Assembly: GCA_020205615.1 (NCBI GenBank)
Contig: CM035167.1
Location: 32,245,402-32,309,401, forward strand
DNA: 64,000 nt
Source of the DNA: Panax quinquefolius
Lineage: Eukaryota > Streptophyta > Magnoliopsida > Apiales > Araliaceae
Direction: 5' to 3'
Positions 1 through 12,700 of this stretch are shown here, piece by piece; the first letter of the stretch is position 1; each line of letters opens with the position of its first letter. The notes beneath the pieces are model-generated. The model had not been told where the DNA came from and did not search any database. It saw only the letters and a list, made by a program, of their open reading frames with translations. The position numbers and the translations under genes were made by a program.

Positions 1-3000
1 ATATAGTGGTCCCAATTACATTGAAATATTCTTAATTTTAAAGTCTTTTGGTATATAGAATAACATTTGAGAATTTACGGTGGGTTTAGATTAAAGCTAC
101 AATTTTCAATTGGGTATTTGAAGAAAAGAGGGTTCAATATTGAGCATTGATGTTTGAGAATTTTTCTTTGGTTTAGATTAATTTATGGTTTTTATTTTTC
201 TTGAGCCCAGATAGTGACACTTAGTTACTGCATCTTGTTTATATACTGTATAATTGCAACCACTACGGATTGGGATGGCCACCGAGGATCATTCCTCTTG
301 GTGTTTTGGGCTCTTTTGACAAGAAATGAGATGATGTGAAGTGGTGTGCTTGGGTGATTTTACTTGATGTTGTGAAAAGAGAGCTCTTTCGGTTAATGTT
401 CCAAAGAAAGTTGAATAGTTATGCACGAGTGTACTGGTGTAGCTAGTGAGATGGTATTTTAAAGTGCTAAATTACTTTTGGATGCTCATGTTCTCATCTA
501 CACACACGATCATGAGATCACCCAAAGCTTTGACAAAAGTACAATATTGAGTATAATACTTGATTTTAGATAATGGCAAAACATGGTATATTTACAAATG
601 ACTTCACCATTGTGATAGAATTATTCTTTATACTGGGAAATGGCAATAAAGGTGGAGTGGGTATAATACTTACTATCATTTAGATATGGACACAGTCCCA
701 ATTTCTCTAATCCATATCAATCTCATTGTTAGTCATGAAGCTTATGAATCTTGATGCCATCCATGTTTTGTCATAGGAGATTAAGGAGACAACTACTATC
801 AGTAGTATGAACCGAAGAACCGTGCTGAATCTAAATCACTAGTAACTCATAACCCATCAATCTAAATTTACTAAGAAACGTTAATTTATTATGCAATGCA
901 AAAGGAAATTGTTATCCCCAGTGTATCTTCTGGCGCTTTTTTGATGCCATCTCTTTTGGTATATTATTTTGCTGCAGGGAGTCATCCCTCATATTTCTTT
1001 AGTTGAGATGTAAACACTAAAATTCTCAACTACTTTACTTGCACCTTCATCTATACTAGCCCTAGAGATTTTCCAGACCCGTCAACCATCCCTACAAAAG
1101 CATAGCATTAGGGGGGTATGGTGGTACCACTTCTACCATTTCATGTAGTAGTTTTTCACGGCTATCTGTATGTTGGGGTTTTTGTTCTTCTAGCATCATA
1201 ATACAAATTTCCCAAATGAATGTAAAGGTGAAAAAAAAGTACAAAGAAAAAGAGTTTATAGAAAACATAAATTTGTAGAATTTGGACAATTAGAGTTCAA
1301 GCTCTGGCCATCTTCAAATTAATTTTTGAAGAAACATTTATATAATATAAACTTAACCAGTGTTTCAAAATTCAAATAAATCTAGGTGCAATCCCTGAAT
1401 TTTTTTTCTCTCTTCTTTATCCTAATACAGTTACTATGCTTACCTTATCAAGCTACTCTTTTCAACCATAATAAACCCACTTCACAATATCAACCTTCCT
1501 TCCAACAACAATATGTATGATGTTTATATCAGAGTTTAGAGCAAACACTTTAATCAAAACAGTAAGCAAGTGCTTTTTTGTCTATTTAAGTTTCCAATAC
1601 CCTACCCAACCAACCCCAAATAAAAGTCTTGCCTATATGCGTTGATTAGTCCCTAACAGTTGTATGATGTTTTCCATCTTTCACATACTGCTTTGCCTGC
1701 ATTTAGTGATATCAAATTTGTCACTTATGGTTTGTCTAGAATTTTTTGTGGAAAGAGTACTACAGTTTTGATATAGGTTGTTAATGGAGTTTGGGTTCAA
1801 AAGAATAGAAAGAAAGAACACAAAGAGGCTTCATTGATTGGGTGAAAACACAAAGATTGAGTGATTCAAATAAGAAGAAAATTACAAATATTTCTAAAAT
1901 TAGGGCCAAGGAACGAAAGCTCAAGACCATTGATTGGGTTAAAAACAATAAAAAAGAAAGAAGTAAAGAATGGAAAATGAGCAGTTGGAATAAAAAAATA
2001 TTTCTATTTTATTGTAATCCATTGACTGCTTACATATTTTTATTGCCAAAGGGTAACCCAGTTGTAGTAAATTAATATTCAATGTCCTTAATATTATATT
2101 TATATCTAATATTCTATTTAATTACACTTGCTTAAGAAATGCTTTGAACTTTGAATTAAGTCTATTACTTGACAACTATTTATGTGGAGAAACTTTTAAA
2201 TTTATTTTTTATTGTTTCTTTCCTTTCTGATGTATCGAATTGAATTAATCCGAATACTGAATTCCTCTCACTTTCATGTGCCTCCTAATGAGTAATGACT
2301 ATGATTTATTAGCTTGACTTATTAAACTGGGAATCACATTATCCGTTATGTTATGTTAGGTTGATTGGAGTGAGCTGTATCTAGGTACTTAAACCTATTA
2401 AGGTTTGTGCTCTTTTGCACTGCTTTGAATTTTTTTGGTCAGCGTGGCCTGCTTTACGTTATATGCAAATTACAGCAGTCCCAAGTACAAAGATACTGGA
2501 AAAGGATCATTGAAGTTTCAAATGGTCAATCATAGATCAGACTTCTCTTCTGCGCTGTTTAAAGATGGAGTATTAAATGTATGTGTAGAACAACTTTAAT
2601 TGCTCTAGATATACACATTTCCCTTAAGTTTTAAATGTCAACAGAGCTTGATCATAGTAAAATAATCTATAATAAAAACTATCGTTGCACTTGGGGGCAA
2701 ACTTACCTATCAAAACATGAAAATAATAAATAAAAATTGTAACAAGGAAACAAAAGTAGCTAAAATGTTGATAAATTGAGAAAGAGTGTATGAAAATTGC
2801 ATCAGGGTGAGCAGAAGAAACTAAACTGCAATGTTGGCAGAAGGGAATCCAAAATTTGGGATATTGTGAGAGTCCCATTTGTCCTTTTTTAGCCTTTTCC
2901 TTACACGTTGGTTTTGAGTTTTTTAAACTTAGAAAATGAATTCCTATGTTGGTAATAGTTTTAACTCCCTTTCTGCAGCTTGAACCAGCCTCTGGATATC

Positions 3001-3018
3001 ACAAAGCATGAAAACTAA
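1..3018. other. AT-rich region without recognised genes
   Basis: No coding region, transposon end or RNA gene could be supported here. The open frames present are short and AT-rich and have no recognisable motifs. The stretch could be intergenic DNA or introns of a gene that runs off the left edge. The exon-like segment that follows at 3019-3183 makes the intron reading possible but does not prove it. Confidence 0.5.
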
Positions 3019-3183
3019 AAGTGTTTCCTCCAAAGGAAAGTAGGTTCCCAATCCAAATTGCAATCCACCAATGTGTCCGAAAGATGGAGAGCATGCATGT
3101 TTCCTCTAAACAGTGAGATAGAGCTTCAGAGATGGTTCCTGGATGCCTACCTTGACCCAAAACAGAAGATATACATACTCAAG
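3019..3183 (+). pseudogene. possible orphan exon, unknown protein
   Basis: An open frame begins after a TAA stop at 3016-3018 and reads about 55 residues. It is less AT-biased than its surroundings. It includes the stretches SERWRACMFPLNSEIELQRW and LDAYLDPKQKIYILK, which have the mixed composition of real protein rather than translated repeat. It ends at AAG followed by GTAAGC, a good plant 5' splice site (GT at 3184-3185). A CTGCAG that could be a 3' splice site lies upstream near 2980, but the stop at 3016 interrupts the frame between them. The true 5' boundary is therefore unknown, or the exon is decayed. The protein family is not recognised and no neighbouring exon was identified. It may be an exon of a partly visible gene, a captured gene fragment (a Helitron end lies 2.4 kb downstream), or chance. 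Confidence 0.3.
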
Positions 3184-5160
3184 GTAAGCATGACTGATCC
3201 TATTGCCAGTCCCCAAATCATATTTTTTGCACTGATGCTGTCATTTCATGTTTCACAAGTGGTTGAACAAGTTGGATTCCTTCTTGGCTCATAGATATAT
3301 ATTGTTCTAGCGAAAGTCTTCAGCAACCAAGGTAAGGTTCCAATGGCTCAATCAAACTGCTTAGCTCTCCAGAATTCACTACTCTTGAAAATTTGTTCTT
3401 TTCATCAGCAGACAAATCATCAAAACTGATTTGGACTATTGTAGAGAAAAGTAGATAATAAAATCGGATTAGATTGAAGCAATATAACCAAAAAATATAA
3501 AATTAGGCAAACACATGATTTAGGGGTGAAACAAGATTAAGTTTGTAAAATTTAATAATGAAAGAGACAGAGGCAACGCTAGCCTATGATACCGAATATA
3601 ATCTTTTGAATAGTCTCCTCTAATAAAGTTGAATCTGAGAAATTTGTGCTTTGTACTTTGTTTTCATGAACCATTTATTATTTATTTTACCTGCCTTTTT
3701 TTTGCCTTTCTTGAGACCTTTTTTTCTTAGATTGATTGAACTGAGCATCATAAGGTCTAAAGTAGTAAAATGGATTTTTTTTTCATAGTTTGGTAGTTCT
3801 AGCATTCTGAAAAATCTGAAATAACTCTGCTATTTTGCTGACCTTTATGACACAAAGAAAACTCTTGAGAGTTGAGTCTACAATCTATTTGATTGCAACA
3901 CAGCTTAACATATTTTATGATAAGTAATTGGATGAAATTTCATTTTGTAGTGGAATGATTATAGGGGATTTAGCTTAAATGACGAATTTGTCATGAATTG
4001 CTAATTCTAGATTATACTTAATTTGCTATTATTATTGGCTTAAATATTTTTGGTTATGGTCAAAGGTCGCAAAGTTTTTTTTTTCTTTCAAAAACTAATA
4101 GAGAAACGTGTTAGAGAATACATACACAGCGAAAAACAATAGCAAAGAAAAAATTAAAAGAAAACAATCGCACAAGACACAAGATTTACGTAATATTTAT
4201 ATTACTTTAGTTTAAAGAAATTTGAGTTGTGTTGGTCTATATGCACACCTTTCAATCCTACTCAAGAATTTCGGTACAAGAAAAGGAGGCATCAAAGCAA
4301 ACTACATTTCACTAAACAAAATTAGATTTTGAAGGGGAAATGATTGGCTTATTTCCAATTGGCCTCACTAGTGTTTGTATCCATAATCTACATTGCAGTT
4401 AAGGAAGCGTTTTAAGGTATGTTTAGTGAAATGTGTTTATAGTATTTGGTACAGTAATGCTTAGTGCGTTTGGTCACCATAAGGTGATTTTAAATTTCAA
4501 ACTTTACTTTTATGAATTAAAATTTATTTTGAACAGACAATAAGTGATTTAAAGTGATTCAAAATGATTTAAAGTGATTCAAGATAAAAGTGATTCTTTT
4601 AATAAAAAGAGTTGCTATATTAAGACCTTACTAAAATAGATGAAGACAAACTTTGTAACATGGATAGAAGAGGACCTTTTAGTGATAGACGTTGACATTG
4701 TTCTTCGGTGGTTTGACTTTGACCTTTTAGTGATAAGCCATCACTGACCAAACAATTGTCTAGTTTTACATGCAAAAAAACACACATAATTGTAACCAAT
4801 CAAACACTCGCAAATCAAACTCACACACCATTATACTGCCACCAATACAGATTTATGAGTTAAATCATCAAGCAAATGAACTATTTGTTGAAATGGTACT
4901 AAGAATACTTTATTTGATTGTAAGTCTACATTAATCCATATATTTTCTTAAATAAATGATAATTTGTTACAATCTCTCTAAATTCTTACTTATATCAATC
5001 TAAATCAATACTCCCACTACATACAAATGTGTGTGCTCATTTGTTTTTTAGATAATTTAGGATAAAATAAGGGTTCTTATGTTTCGAATTTACAGTTGTT
5101 TTATTTTGACTCACATATTTCGATAATTTTTTTATTTTAAATATTTTTAGGTATACATTG
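3184..5160. other. AT-rich DNA, nothing identified
   Basis: No gene was recognised. Around 4468-4757 the motif GTTTGGTCA and its inverse TGACCAAAC stand about 290 bp apart, which resembles the ends of a small hAT-type MITE. No target duplication was found, so it is not called. Confidence 0.4.
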
Positions 5161-5206
5161 AAGGATACTTGGTGAAAGCTGTAAAGGATACTTGGTGTAA
5201 GCTGTA
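5161..5206 (+). repeat. 23-bp tandem duplication
   Basis: Two adjacent 23-bp copies beginning AAGGATACTTGGTG and ending AGCTGTA differ at one base. This is a short local duplication just inside the region that ends with the Helitron-like terminus. Confidence 0.8.
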
Positions 5207-5561
5207 ATGGGTCTTATGCAACATGTTTCTCTATTTTCTGCCCATTTGTATTTTTTGTGTTCCGTCTTTTGTAAAGTTAATTAATTATACATGGTTATGA
5301 TGATTTTTGGGTATGAAATGATGGTTTTTTGGAGGTTTGGATATGTATTGATGATTGTAAGTTTTGTAGACAGGTTTAGAATTTTTTGGATATCTATTTT
5401 TAAAGGAAATTCTGCCAAAATTTCTTGAAATTAGTACCGACTAACTCGATGTTTTAGTGGTTGGATATGTATTGATGATTGAGTATGTATTAATTGTTGT
5501 GGTGGTATGTGTCTTTAGATAATATAATATTTTTCAAATTTTAATTTAATTTTTCGTTACG

Positions 5562-5590
5562 CCGTGCCTTCAGGCACGGGTTATCGCTAG
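5562..5590 (+). mobile_element. Helitron 3' terminus
   Basis: A 7-bp GC-rich stem (CCGTGCC / GGCACGG, loop TTCA, 5562-5579) is followed by eleven bases and the terminal CTAG (5587-5590), then a T. Plant Helitrons characteristically end with a short hairpin about 10 bp before CTRR and insert between A and T. The matching 5' end, which should begin with TC after an A, was not identified with confidence in 4400-5560. The element's length and whether it is a full copy are therefore unknown. No RepHel coding sequence is visible, so if it is a Helitron it is non-autonomous. Confidence 0.6.
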
Positions 5591-5610
5591 TATATGTACA
5601 TTATATGCAC

Positions 5611-5800
5611 ACACACGTCACACACACTCTTTTAACACACACACGCCATATTATATATATAATATACATAATATACTTAGTAATTAATGTTCAAATAATT
5701 AAAAGCTAGCATTTATTTTAATCAATAAGCCAACTAAGCTAGTTAAGCTCCACGGTTTTTACAAATATATAATAATATATATATATATATATATATATAA
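5611..5800 (+). repeat. CA and TA simple repeats
   Basis: CA-rich tracts (about 5611-5650) are followed by TA-rich tracts, including a pure (TA)n run near 5778-5799. These are ordinary microsatellites next to the Helitron end. Confidence 0.75.
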
Positions 5801-6326
5801 TAAAGTAATTTTTCTATTTTGGTTAATAAGCAATAATTCGTTTAATGCCCATTTTCAAGTTCCATTCGGTCAAAGCTTGTTCATGTAATGAATTCTCACA
5901 TAATTATATCTCAGCACATACATGAATTGATAAAGGCTTTTGTCCTAAAAAGAATGTCACCAAATTAAATTATCAAAGATCAAGAAAATCAATTAAATAA
6001 GATTTAGAAAATATTTTTGGTCAAAATAAATAAAATAATTAAAACAATTATAATATAAATTATATGGAGAGGATTCTACCCTTTTAATTAATTTATTTAC
6101 TAATTATTGTTATCATCAAAATAAAACTAAAAGTTGGAGACCCAACAAAGTATTCGTTGCATGAGTTAATATCTGATGAAGTCAACGCCAATTCTTTCAA
6201 CTAGACTTATGACATGTGGATTTCTTATAATCTATCAAATATTGACAAGGATTTACCAAACTAATATTGTTGTGGTTTTCAAAAGAAGACTGAGTATGCT
6301 AAATTATTTTGTCGTCAAACGACAGG
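5801..6326. other. AT-rich flank of element B/C
   Basis: No gene or repeat was recognised. The segment ends at the first base of a retrotransposon LTR (TGTGAC at 6327). The five bases before the LTR are ACAGG. Because the far end of the element is lost, a target duplication cannot be checked. Confidence 0.4.
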
Positions 6327-7319
6327 TGTGACACCCCCAAATAGGTATACATCACCTATTCTGAGTCGCCAAATATATGGTACAGAATACAAATACAATC
6401 TTTAATATACAACAAGAGAGTCTGTGAGTTTTAATACAAATACATCTTCTCAGATAATATCCACTCTCGTAATAAGTTCTCATTACATTTATTGTCACAC
6501 TATTTAATGAGAATAGTGAGGACTACTAGCTTATACTATCATCCAGGACCATCACTCCTGCTCCCCGACTCGTCCCAGCTACGTTCTCATTTCCTGAAGA
6601 GAACAGTGAAAGAAAGGGTGAGCTCAACTAGCCCAGTAAGAAATATTATGACTAAGATAATGTAGAATAAATTATCATTAGCCTTCAACAGTGTTAAACT
6701 GATAAAATATAACAAACATCAAGTTTAACTGCAGCGAAACAAGCAATCCATTAGAAGAGTCAAGTAGAGAATAAAATCTACTATTTTCTATGATTTAAAA
6801 GGTTTTTCATGACTTTTATATTTGAGACTCGATTTTAATAAATAATCCACATCATCGAATCACCCTCAGACTTTCTACCAAGGATATTCTTTAGTATCAC
6901 GACCATAATTATCCATGCACTACGGGCCAAGAATATTTGTATATTCATTAATGGTCATGATCATGCTAACAACTGTCCATCAATGCACTACGGGCCAATG
7001 AGGACTTTTACCATATCATTTGTAACATTACTACCATGATTACACCGAATAATCCACAGTCATAATCATACCAAGTCAATCTATGCACTACTGTGCCATA
7101 CAGATGACTTTCAAAAATATATAAATATGAGGATGATGACAATGATATAAGAATTCAATAAAACAAGTTCAAGAATTAATTTGTCCAAGAACCAATAACG
7201 TCCAAATTGTCAACATGATACTGCCTTGTAGAGTAAAATTCAAGAATGATCAGAAGAATATTTCCATGAAAAGATACTGGATGAAGCGCAATTATCAAGG
7301 GTATTCCACTAATTTCATG

Positions 7320-7850
7320 GAGTATAAAAGTCAAAACTTTAACCAACTGAGTATAATAAAGAATGGAATAACAAAAGAAATCACCATGTATGCGGTACTT
7401 CCCATAGACAGGTTATTCCAACAGAATACTAAATAACGGAACTAGGTAAGGCGAAATTCGCACCGACATGATGTTCCAACAGAATAATAAAGAATGGAAT
7501 AACAACAGAAATCACCGTGCATGCGGTAGTTCGCATAGACATGTTATTCCACCAAAATACTAATAAGGACGGAATCAGTCCCGGCGTAAAAAACGCATGC
7601 ATGTGATTTTCAATGTAATAATAATAAAGGCGGAACCAGTCCGGTGTAAACGCATGCATGTGATATTCCAATGTAATAATAAAGATGGAATCAGTCCTGC
7701 CAGAAAACGCATGACGAGGATATTCCAATGTAATAGTAAAGATGGAATAATGAAGAATGTCACCAAGTATAGGTAGCTCACAGCGATACTGAGTTATTCA
7801 ATAGAATAATAAAGAATGGAATAACATAAGTTCTCTTCATGAATACAAAA
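7320..7850 (+). repeat. tandem array of about 60-bp units in LTR
   Basis: Units share the core AATAATAAAGAATGGAATAA followed by a variable stretch and a TTATTCCA/GATATTCCA motif. The same array occurs at about 24170-24690, 47508-47700 and 61735-62110 with different unit numbers. It accounts for much of the LTR length variation. Adjacent units often carry CAG where others carry TGT at the same place. Confidence 0.75.
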
Positions 7851-8019
7851 GAATAACACCCATTACGAGTACAACAAATAATATTTCCTACCTTAAGAAG
7901 AAGAGTCTTTGGATATATAAGTAGTGAAGTAAATGAGAATACTATCTTCTTTCTCTCTATAGCTTATCTCTAGAGTTTCAAAGTGAATTAAGTAAGAAAA
8001 TAATGAAGGAATGAGCTTC

Positions 8020-8027
8020 TATTTATA
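8020..8027 (-). promoter_or_regulatory. TATA box of B/C 3' LTR
   Basis: The minus strand reads CTATAAATAG, a canonical plant TATA element. The same site is intact at 24846-24853 and 47848-47855 and mutated at 62265-62274, which fits the LTR promoter of a minus-strand element. Confidence 0.65.
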
Positions 8028-8109
8028 GAAAAATGGATCGTATAGTAACTAACTCATGAACGGTCCAGATTGATTTACTTTAATCGATGGTCCATATTTA
8101 AAGCAAAAT

Positions 8110-8410
8110 CTTTTAAATAAAATATAATATATTCTATTTATAATCTAATAAAACGAATAACTTTATAAAAGATTTTACTATGCAAACACTATGCGAACCT
8201 TTATGCAAACACTATGCATAATAAAATATAATATATTCTAATTATTGTCTAATAAAGCAGATAACTTTATAAAGTATTCGCTTTTATATAAAAAGATTTT
8301 ACATGCAAAACACTATGCAGAACTTATTATGCAACACTATGCATAATAGAATATAATATATTCTATTTATAGAATAACTTTATAAAAGTATTCTGCTTTA
8401 TATAAAAGAT
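8110..8410 (+). repeat. AT-rich tandem units in LTR
   Basis: Units of very roughly 150 bp repeat blocks such as TATAATATATTCTA, ACTTTATAAAAG and TTTTACTATGCAAA. Equivalent arrays lie near 24930-25250, 47930-48300 and 62350-62690. Confidence 0.65.
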
Positions 8411-8830
8411 TTTTGTATTATTACATTAATAATACCAACAAAACCGGAGTGACTTATCACGTAAGCATCAATAATTAATACCGAGTGCTACTATGCAACC
8501 ACGCCAGACATCGCATTTCTTTTAACACTGGTGTTTCAACAGTTAATCAGTAAAACTTCCGCCGTTATTTTCATAAAGTATTTTTTTGTCATTTTCTCAA
8601 TCCGACAATAATTCCGTTGCTAGGTCCACCAATGATTGTCTTATTGTATTTAATATTTCCTGTTAAAACGAATATTCCCAACCAATCGAATATTATATAA
8701 CAACTTCATGTACTTTGGAAAATTTATAAATATTACCCACAATTATAACATTATATCAAATTCATTCCATAATATTCAAAATGATATTTATAGAAAATTC
8801 ATCTTTATTTATAAAAGTTGGGATCTTACA

Positions 8831-8843
8831 ACCTCCCCTTCTT
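8831..8843 (-). other. polypurine tract of element B/C
   Basis: The minus strand reads AAGAAGGGGAGGT directly before the 3' LTR. This is the expected primer for plus-strand DNA synthesis. Element A has the near-identical AAGAAGGAGAGGT at 48702-48714. Confidence 0.75.
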
Positions 8844-9712
8844 ATGAATTTTGCCCTCGAAATTAGGGTAACGCATACGGTATGTCGAAGAGGTAAGGAT
8901 ACCTTGATTTCATTTGATTCTAACTCCCTGTGTCATTTCCTCAACATCGTGGTTTCTCCACAAAACTTTGACTTGAGGTATAACCTTGAGCGTAGAATAT
9001 GTTCCTTCTTATCGAGATTTGAATAGAACCTCTTCATACGTTAAATCTTCCGCTATTTCGTCCGGTTCTAACTCATAATAATGGAAAGGGTCTTTCACAT
9101 ATTTATGTAACATAGATATGTGAAAAAACGTTATAAACACGAGACATACTTGGCGGTAAAAGCGAGTCTATATAGTCACAGTTCCTACTCGATCAAGGAT
9201 TAAAAATGGGTAGATGAAATCGAGGATTGAGCTTTCCTCTCTTTCCAAATCTCAGTAACTCCTTTCCATGGAGCAACACGTAACAACACATGATCTCCTA
9301 TATCGAATTCCACGTCCTTTCGATGAAGATCAACATAACTCTTTTGTCGATCTTGTGAGGTTTTTATACGTTGTCGGATCGTTTGAATCTTTAAAAGTAG
9401 TCATACGTACTCAACTCGGTCCCCCAACAACATTGCTTCACCCACCTCATCCCAAAGATTGGAGAATGACACTTTCTTCCATACAACGCTTGAATGGAGC
9501 CATGCCAATACTTGCTTGATAAGCTGTTGTCAGAGGAAAACTCCACCAATGGTAAGAACTTGTCCCAACTTCCTTGAAGTCAAGGACACGAGTCTTAATA
9601 GATCTTCAAGAGTTTGAATTGTCCTCTCTAAGCGCCCGTCCGTTTGAGGATGATATGTCGAGCTAAATCAGAATCTGCGTGCCCATAGCTTTTTTGCAAA
9701 CTAACCCAAAAT
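8844..9712 (-). pseudogene. 3' end of pol (integrase C-terminus), element B/C
   Basis: The segment aligns base by base with 48713-49592 of element A. There it encodes the integrase C-terminal part ending in a chromodomain-like tail. In this copy frameshifts and stops have destroyed any long frame, so only short traces remain. Homology to A stops abruptly inside integrase at about 9712 (after the bases AACCCAAAAT), where element X begins. The integrase catalytic region and everything upstream to RT is absent from this copy. Confidence 0.75.
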
Positions 9713-12700
9713 CTTGACATCATTCATCCAACATACATCATTATATATAAGTAAATATAATAACATACATTCTCAAATCCTGTGTTCTAAAACCTTATAA
9801 CCTTTCTCATTACAAATAATGATAATTACATTATTCCTTTTCATCTTACAAGAGTGACTTTTTATCCGCCACCAAGGATACATAATCGTTCATTAAACTA
9901 GTCTATAGTTTAATTTTCATCTTCTACATTACAAGTCTTCACTGATCTTCTCGCCATTCACAATCTCGAATGGCACTTCATCGGATACCGTCACTTGATC
10001 TATATACGGATCCTTAAGTTCTTCTAACATCGTTTCATTGAAAATGTTTTTCATTTAAAGCAAGTGTGAGCATTCAATTGCCCAAAGAAGTCATAATAAA
10101 GCTTGAACAAACAACTTCAAGAATTTAAACATCTTTTCGAGACTTCAATAACCGAACAAAGGTTACGAAGCGTACTTGAATAATAGGAATAGTCTTGATT
10201 CCTATCATCTTAAAACATTAGTTACATGCACTTTGAAATACTTTCATTCTCTACTCTCTTTCATACACATTCTCGTCTGCTAGAATCAATAAAGACATAC
10301 TTAATAATAACGGTTCATGTATAAACAGAACATTCTTTTATTGAACAATTCAAACATAGAACAATTCATCTCATGTAAACAATCAAGTGTTCACATGTGG
10401 CACAAGGCCTCATACATTCTACCACCTTGCATACAAATATCACACATTCAAGACATAGACATAACTTCTCAAGTTCAACATCCGAGAAGTTTTAGAAACT
10501 AGCATTCATTTAAAATATGAATGAAGTTAGAAACTTGCTTTTACGCGACATACCATATACGTTTTACGCCGAATCGCTTCATTCCAATCCCTATATAACA
10601 CATAAGGAAATAACACATACACCAATTAGTCATATACTTGACTTACGCATTGGTTTACTTAACTTTACTTCTTAAGGTTCACGTTTTTGCAATATAATTT
10701 TACGCGACTAACTTTTTTTACCGCTTTTACGGCTTTATGACATACTTGAGATGTCTTACTTCAAAATTCATCATCTTTGATGATTTACATTCTTATCTTC
10801 TTCTTATACTTTCTAGGACTCAAAGACACATCGCTTCTCCGCTAGTAGTCCATATGGTACTGAGTGGTTTCCCACAAACAACCAACAAACAAGTTCCCGC
10901 CTCATCTACACCGCCATCACAAAATGAGTTAGATCGGTTGCTAGCTTTCAGATATACCTTCGCCTCTCAAGGAATTGTTTAGCCCAACTCCCATATGTCA
11001 ACCATCAAAGGTTACGATTGTACCACAACCTAAACTTTCTCTTAACTTATACGAAACTATTAAACTATAATGTTCGTTAAGTCAAATTCTTATTCCTTAT
11101 GGCTTTCTCGCAACTAAATGCCATACCTCAGATTCATTCATCATCGCCTAAGTCATACGCCTTTTGTATACTCTAACGATCATTCAATGTCAATACTATG
11201 AGACCATAGCGTTAAACATTTCATATGAACTTATTCATATCTTACAACGTCCGGTTTCCTCAACTCGGAACGTTGTCCAAGTTATACTTATTAACTCTCG
11301 GCTTCTTAACGTTATACGTTATTATTGTTTTAATTTAGTTTCTTCACCGCTCTCATAGGTTTAATCAATAGTCTTCATTATCATTACGGCCAAACCATAT
11401 ACACGTGGTGTAGGTTCTACCTGCTTAATATTTCAAGCGTACACTCAACCTTCACGCGGTTAAAGTGTTCAACGCTTACATTTCATTCTAACATTCTCAT
11501 CCGACTCACAATCGACTTTCATTAATCTTTTTACCATTCGCTACGGCTTTTCTTGATAATTCATATCTTACTTACTACCTTCATGTCAACGCTCTAAGTC
11601 ATACAAACTGTGGTATACTTAGAACGTTCGTCAACGTAATACGATTCACGAGGATCGTTTACGTATTCAACGCTCACATTGCTTTCGCCTCTTAATCTCT
11701 CATTCAACCTTTACTCAAGGTTTTAATTACTTTCATCGTTATCCATCCCATAAACCCCATGTTCATTATTCATTCTTAATGTCAAAGTTTATACCATTCC
11801 TTGTATGCTAAGACCGATCGTTCATCGCAACAACGTCAAGGCTCACAACGCCTATACGCTTTACATTTATCTCTCATTATCACAACATAACATCAAAATG
11901 TTACTTATTACTTCGCCACCAACGCCTAAGGAATCACAATCATAGTAATCCTCACGCTCGCTTTATCGTGACTACGCCCCCGGACATCTGGTTCCAGAAT
12001 CCGCATCTACATTCTTTGTCTTTTATTCTCATTTAAATCTTTGTTCAACCTTTATTAAAGGTTTAAAACACTTGATTAAGTGTTACATTAGTTGAACATT
12101 ATGTTCATATTTCTTTCTTGCACATCCTCCAAAGAATCGAGAACTAAAAATCTCATTTCGGGCATTACTCGCACTCTGCCGCTGGGCGCCATGCCTTCTT
12201 CCTTCCTCTCTCGCCATGCGCACGACCTACTTCTCTCTCCTCTTCCTCTTGAAGTCCATGCGCGAAGTCCTTACTTTGCAGCAGCGCCACACTCTAGAAG
12301 ATTTTCAGATCAGACATGTCATAGTGCCACCACAAATATACTTACCATGCATAGATTACGGAACTCTCAGGTCTTGACATTTGTTATCGCACGCTAATGG
12401 GCCTCCCTCATCAGGCACAACTCAGCATGTGGCTATACGAAAGCATGAAACCTAGAAATTTTTTCTAAGTGTTTTAGTCAAGTTTGAGACGCCGATTTAC
12501 GATCTCATAACTTCTTCGTTATAACTCTAACGAGGTCGTTCCAAAGCCATTTTCTTCCTTATCTTACGTATTTCGATTACCCCTGACATGTAACTTTTGT
12601 TCAATCCATTAACATGCCATTCAATTGGCTTAATCTTCTCTTCGCATTCATTTTAACGTTATTAACGTTCTTAATTCGCTCGTCTGTAATTTGGCCATCC

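Larger units (their letters stand above)
6327..8830 (-). repeat. 3' LTR of element B/C
   Basis: The LTR runs from TGTGACACCCCC to TCTTACA (2504 bp). Its limits are set by comparison with the other LTRs of the family (23158, 46636, 60727). Just beyond its right edge lie a polypurine tract and the end of pol, so this is the 3' LTR of a minus-strand element. It contains three internal arrays: GCACTACGGGCCAA-type units near 6920-7110, about 60-bp units at 7320-7850, and AT-rich units of about 150 bp at 8110-8410. It is the longest LTR of the family here, mainly because of the unit number in the second array. Confidence 0.88.

Noticed and set aside
4468..4757. Possible hAT-type MITE with GTTTGGTCA/TGACCAAAC ends
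   Set aside because: The inverted match is only about 9 bp and no 8-bp target duplication flanks it.
7320..7850. Regularly spaced repeats resembling a CRISPR array
   Set aside because: The units are adjacent tandem repeats of a plant LTR with related, not unique, spacers, and there are no cas genes.
12092..12397. 101-codon plus-strand frame with many charged residues
   Set aside because: It lies within the element X LTR. The frame is not preserved in the other LTR copy (about 18500-18800), so it is not a conserved gene.
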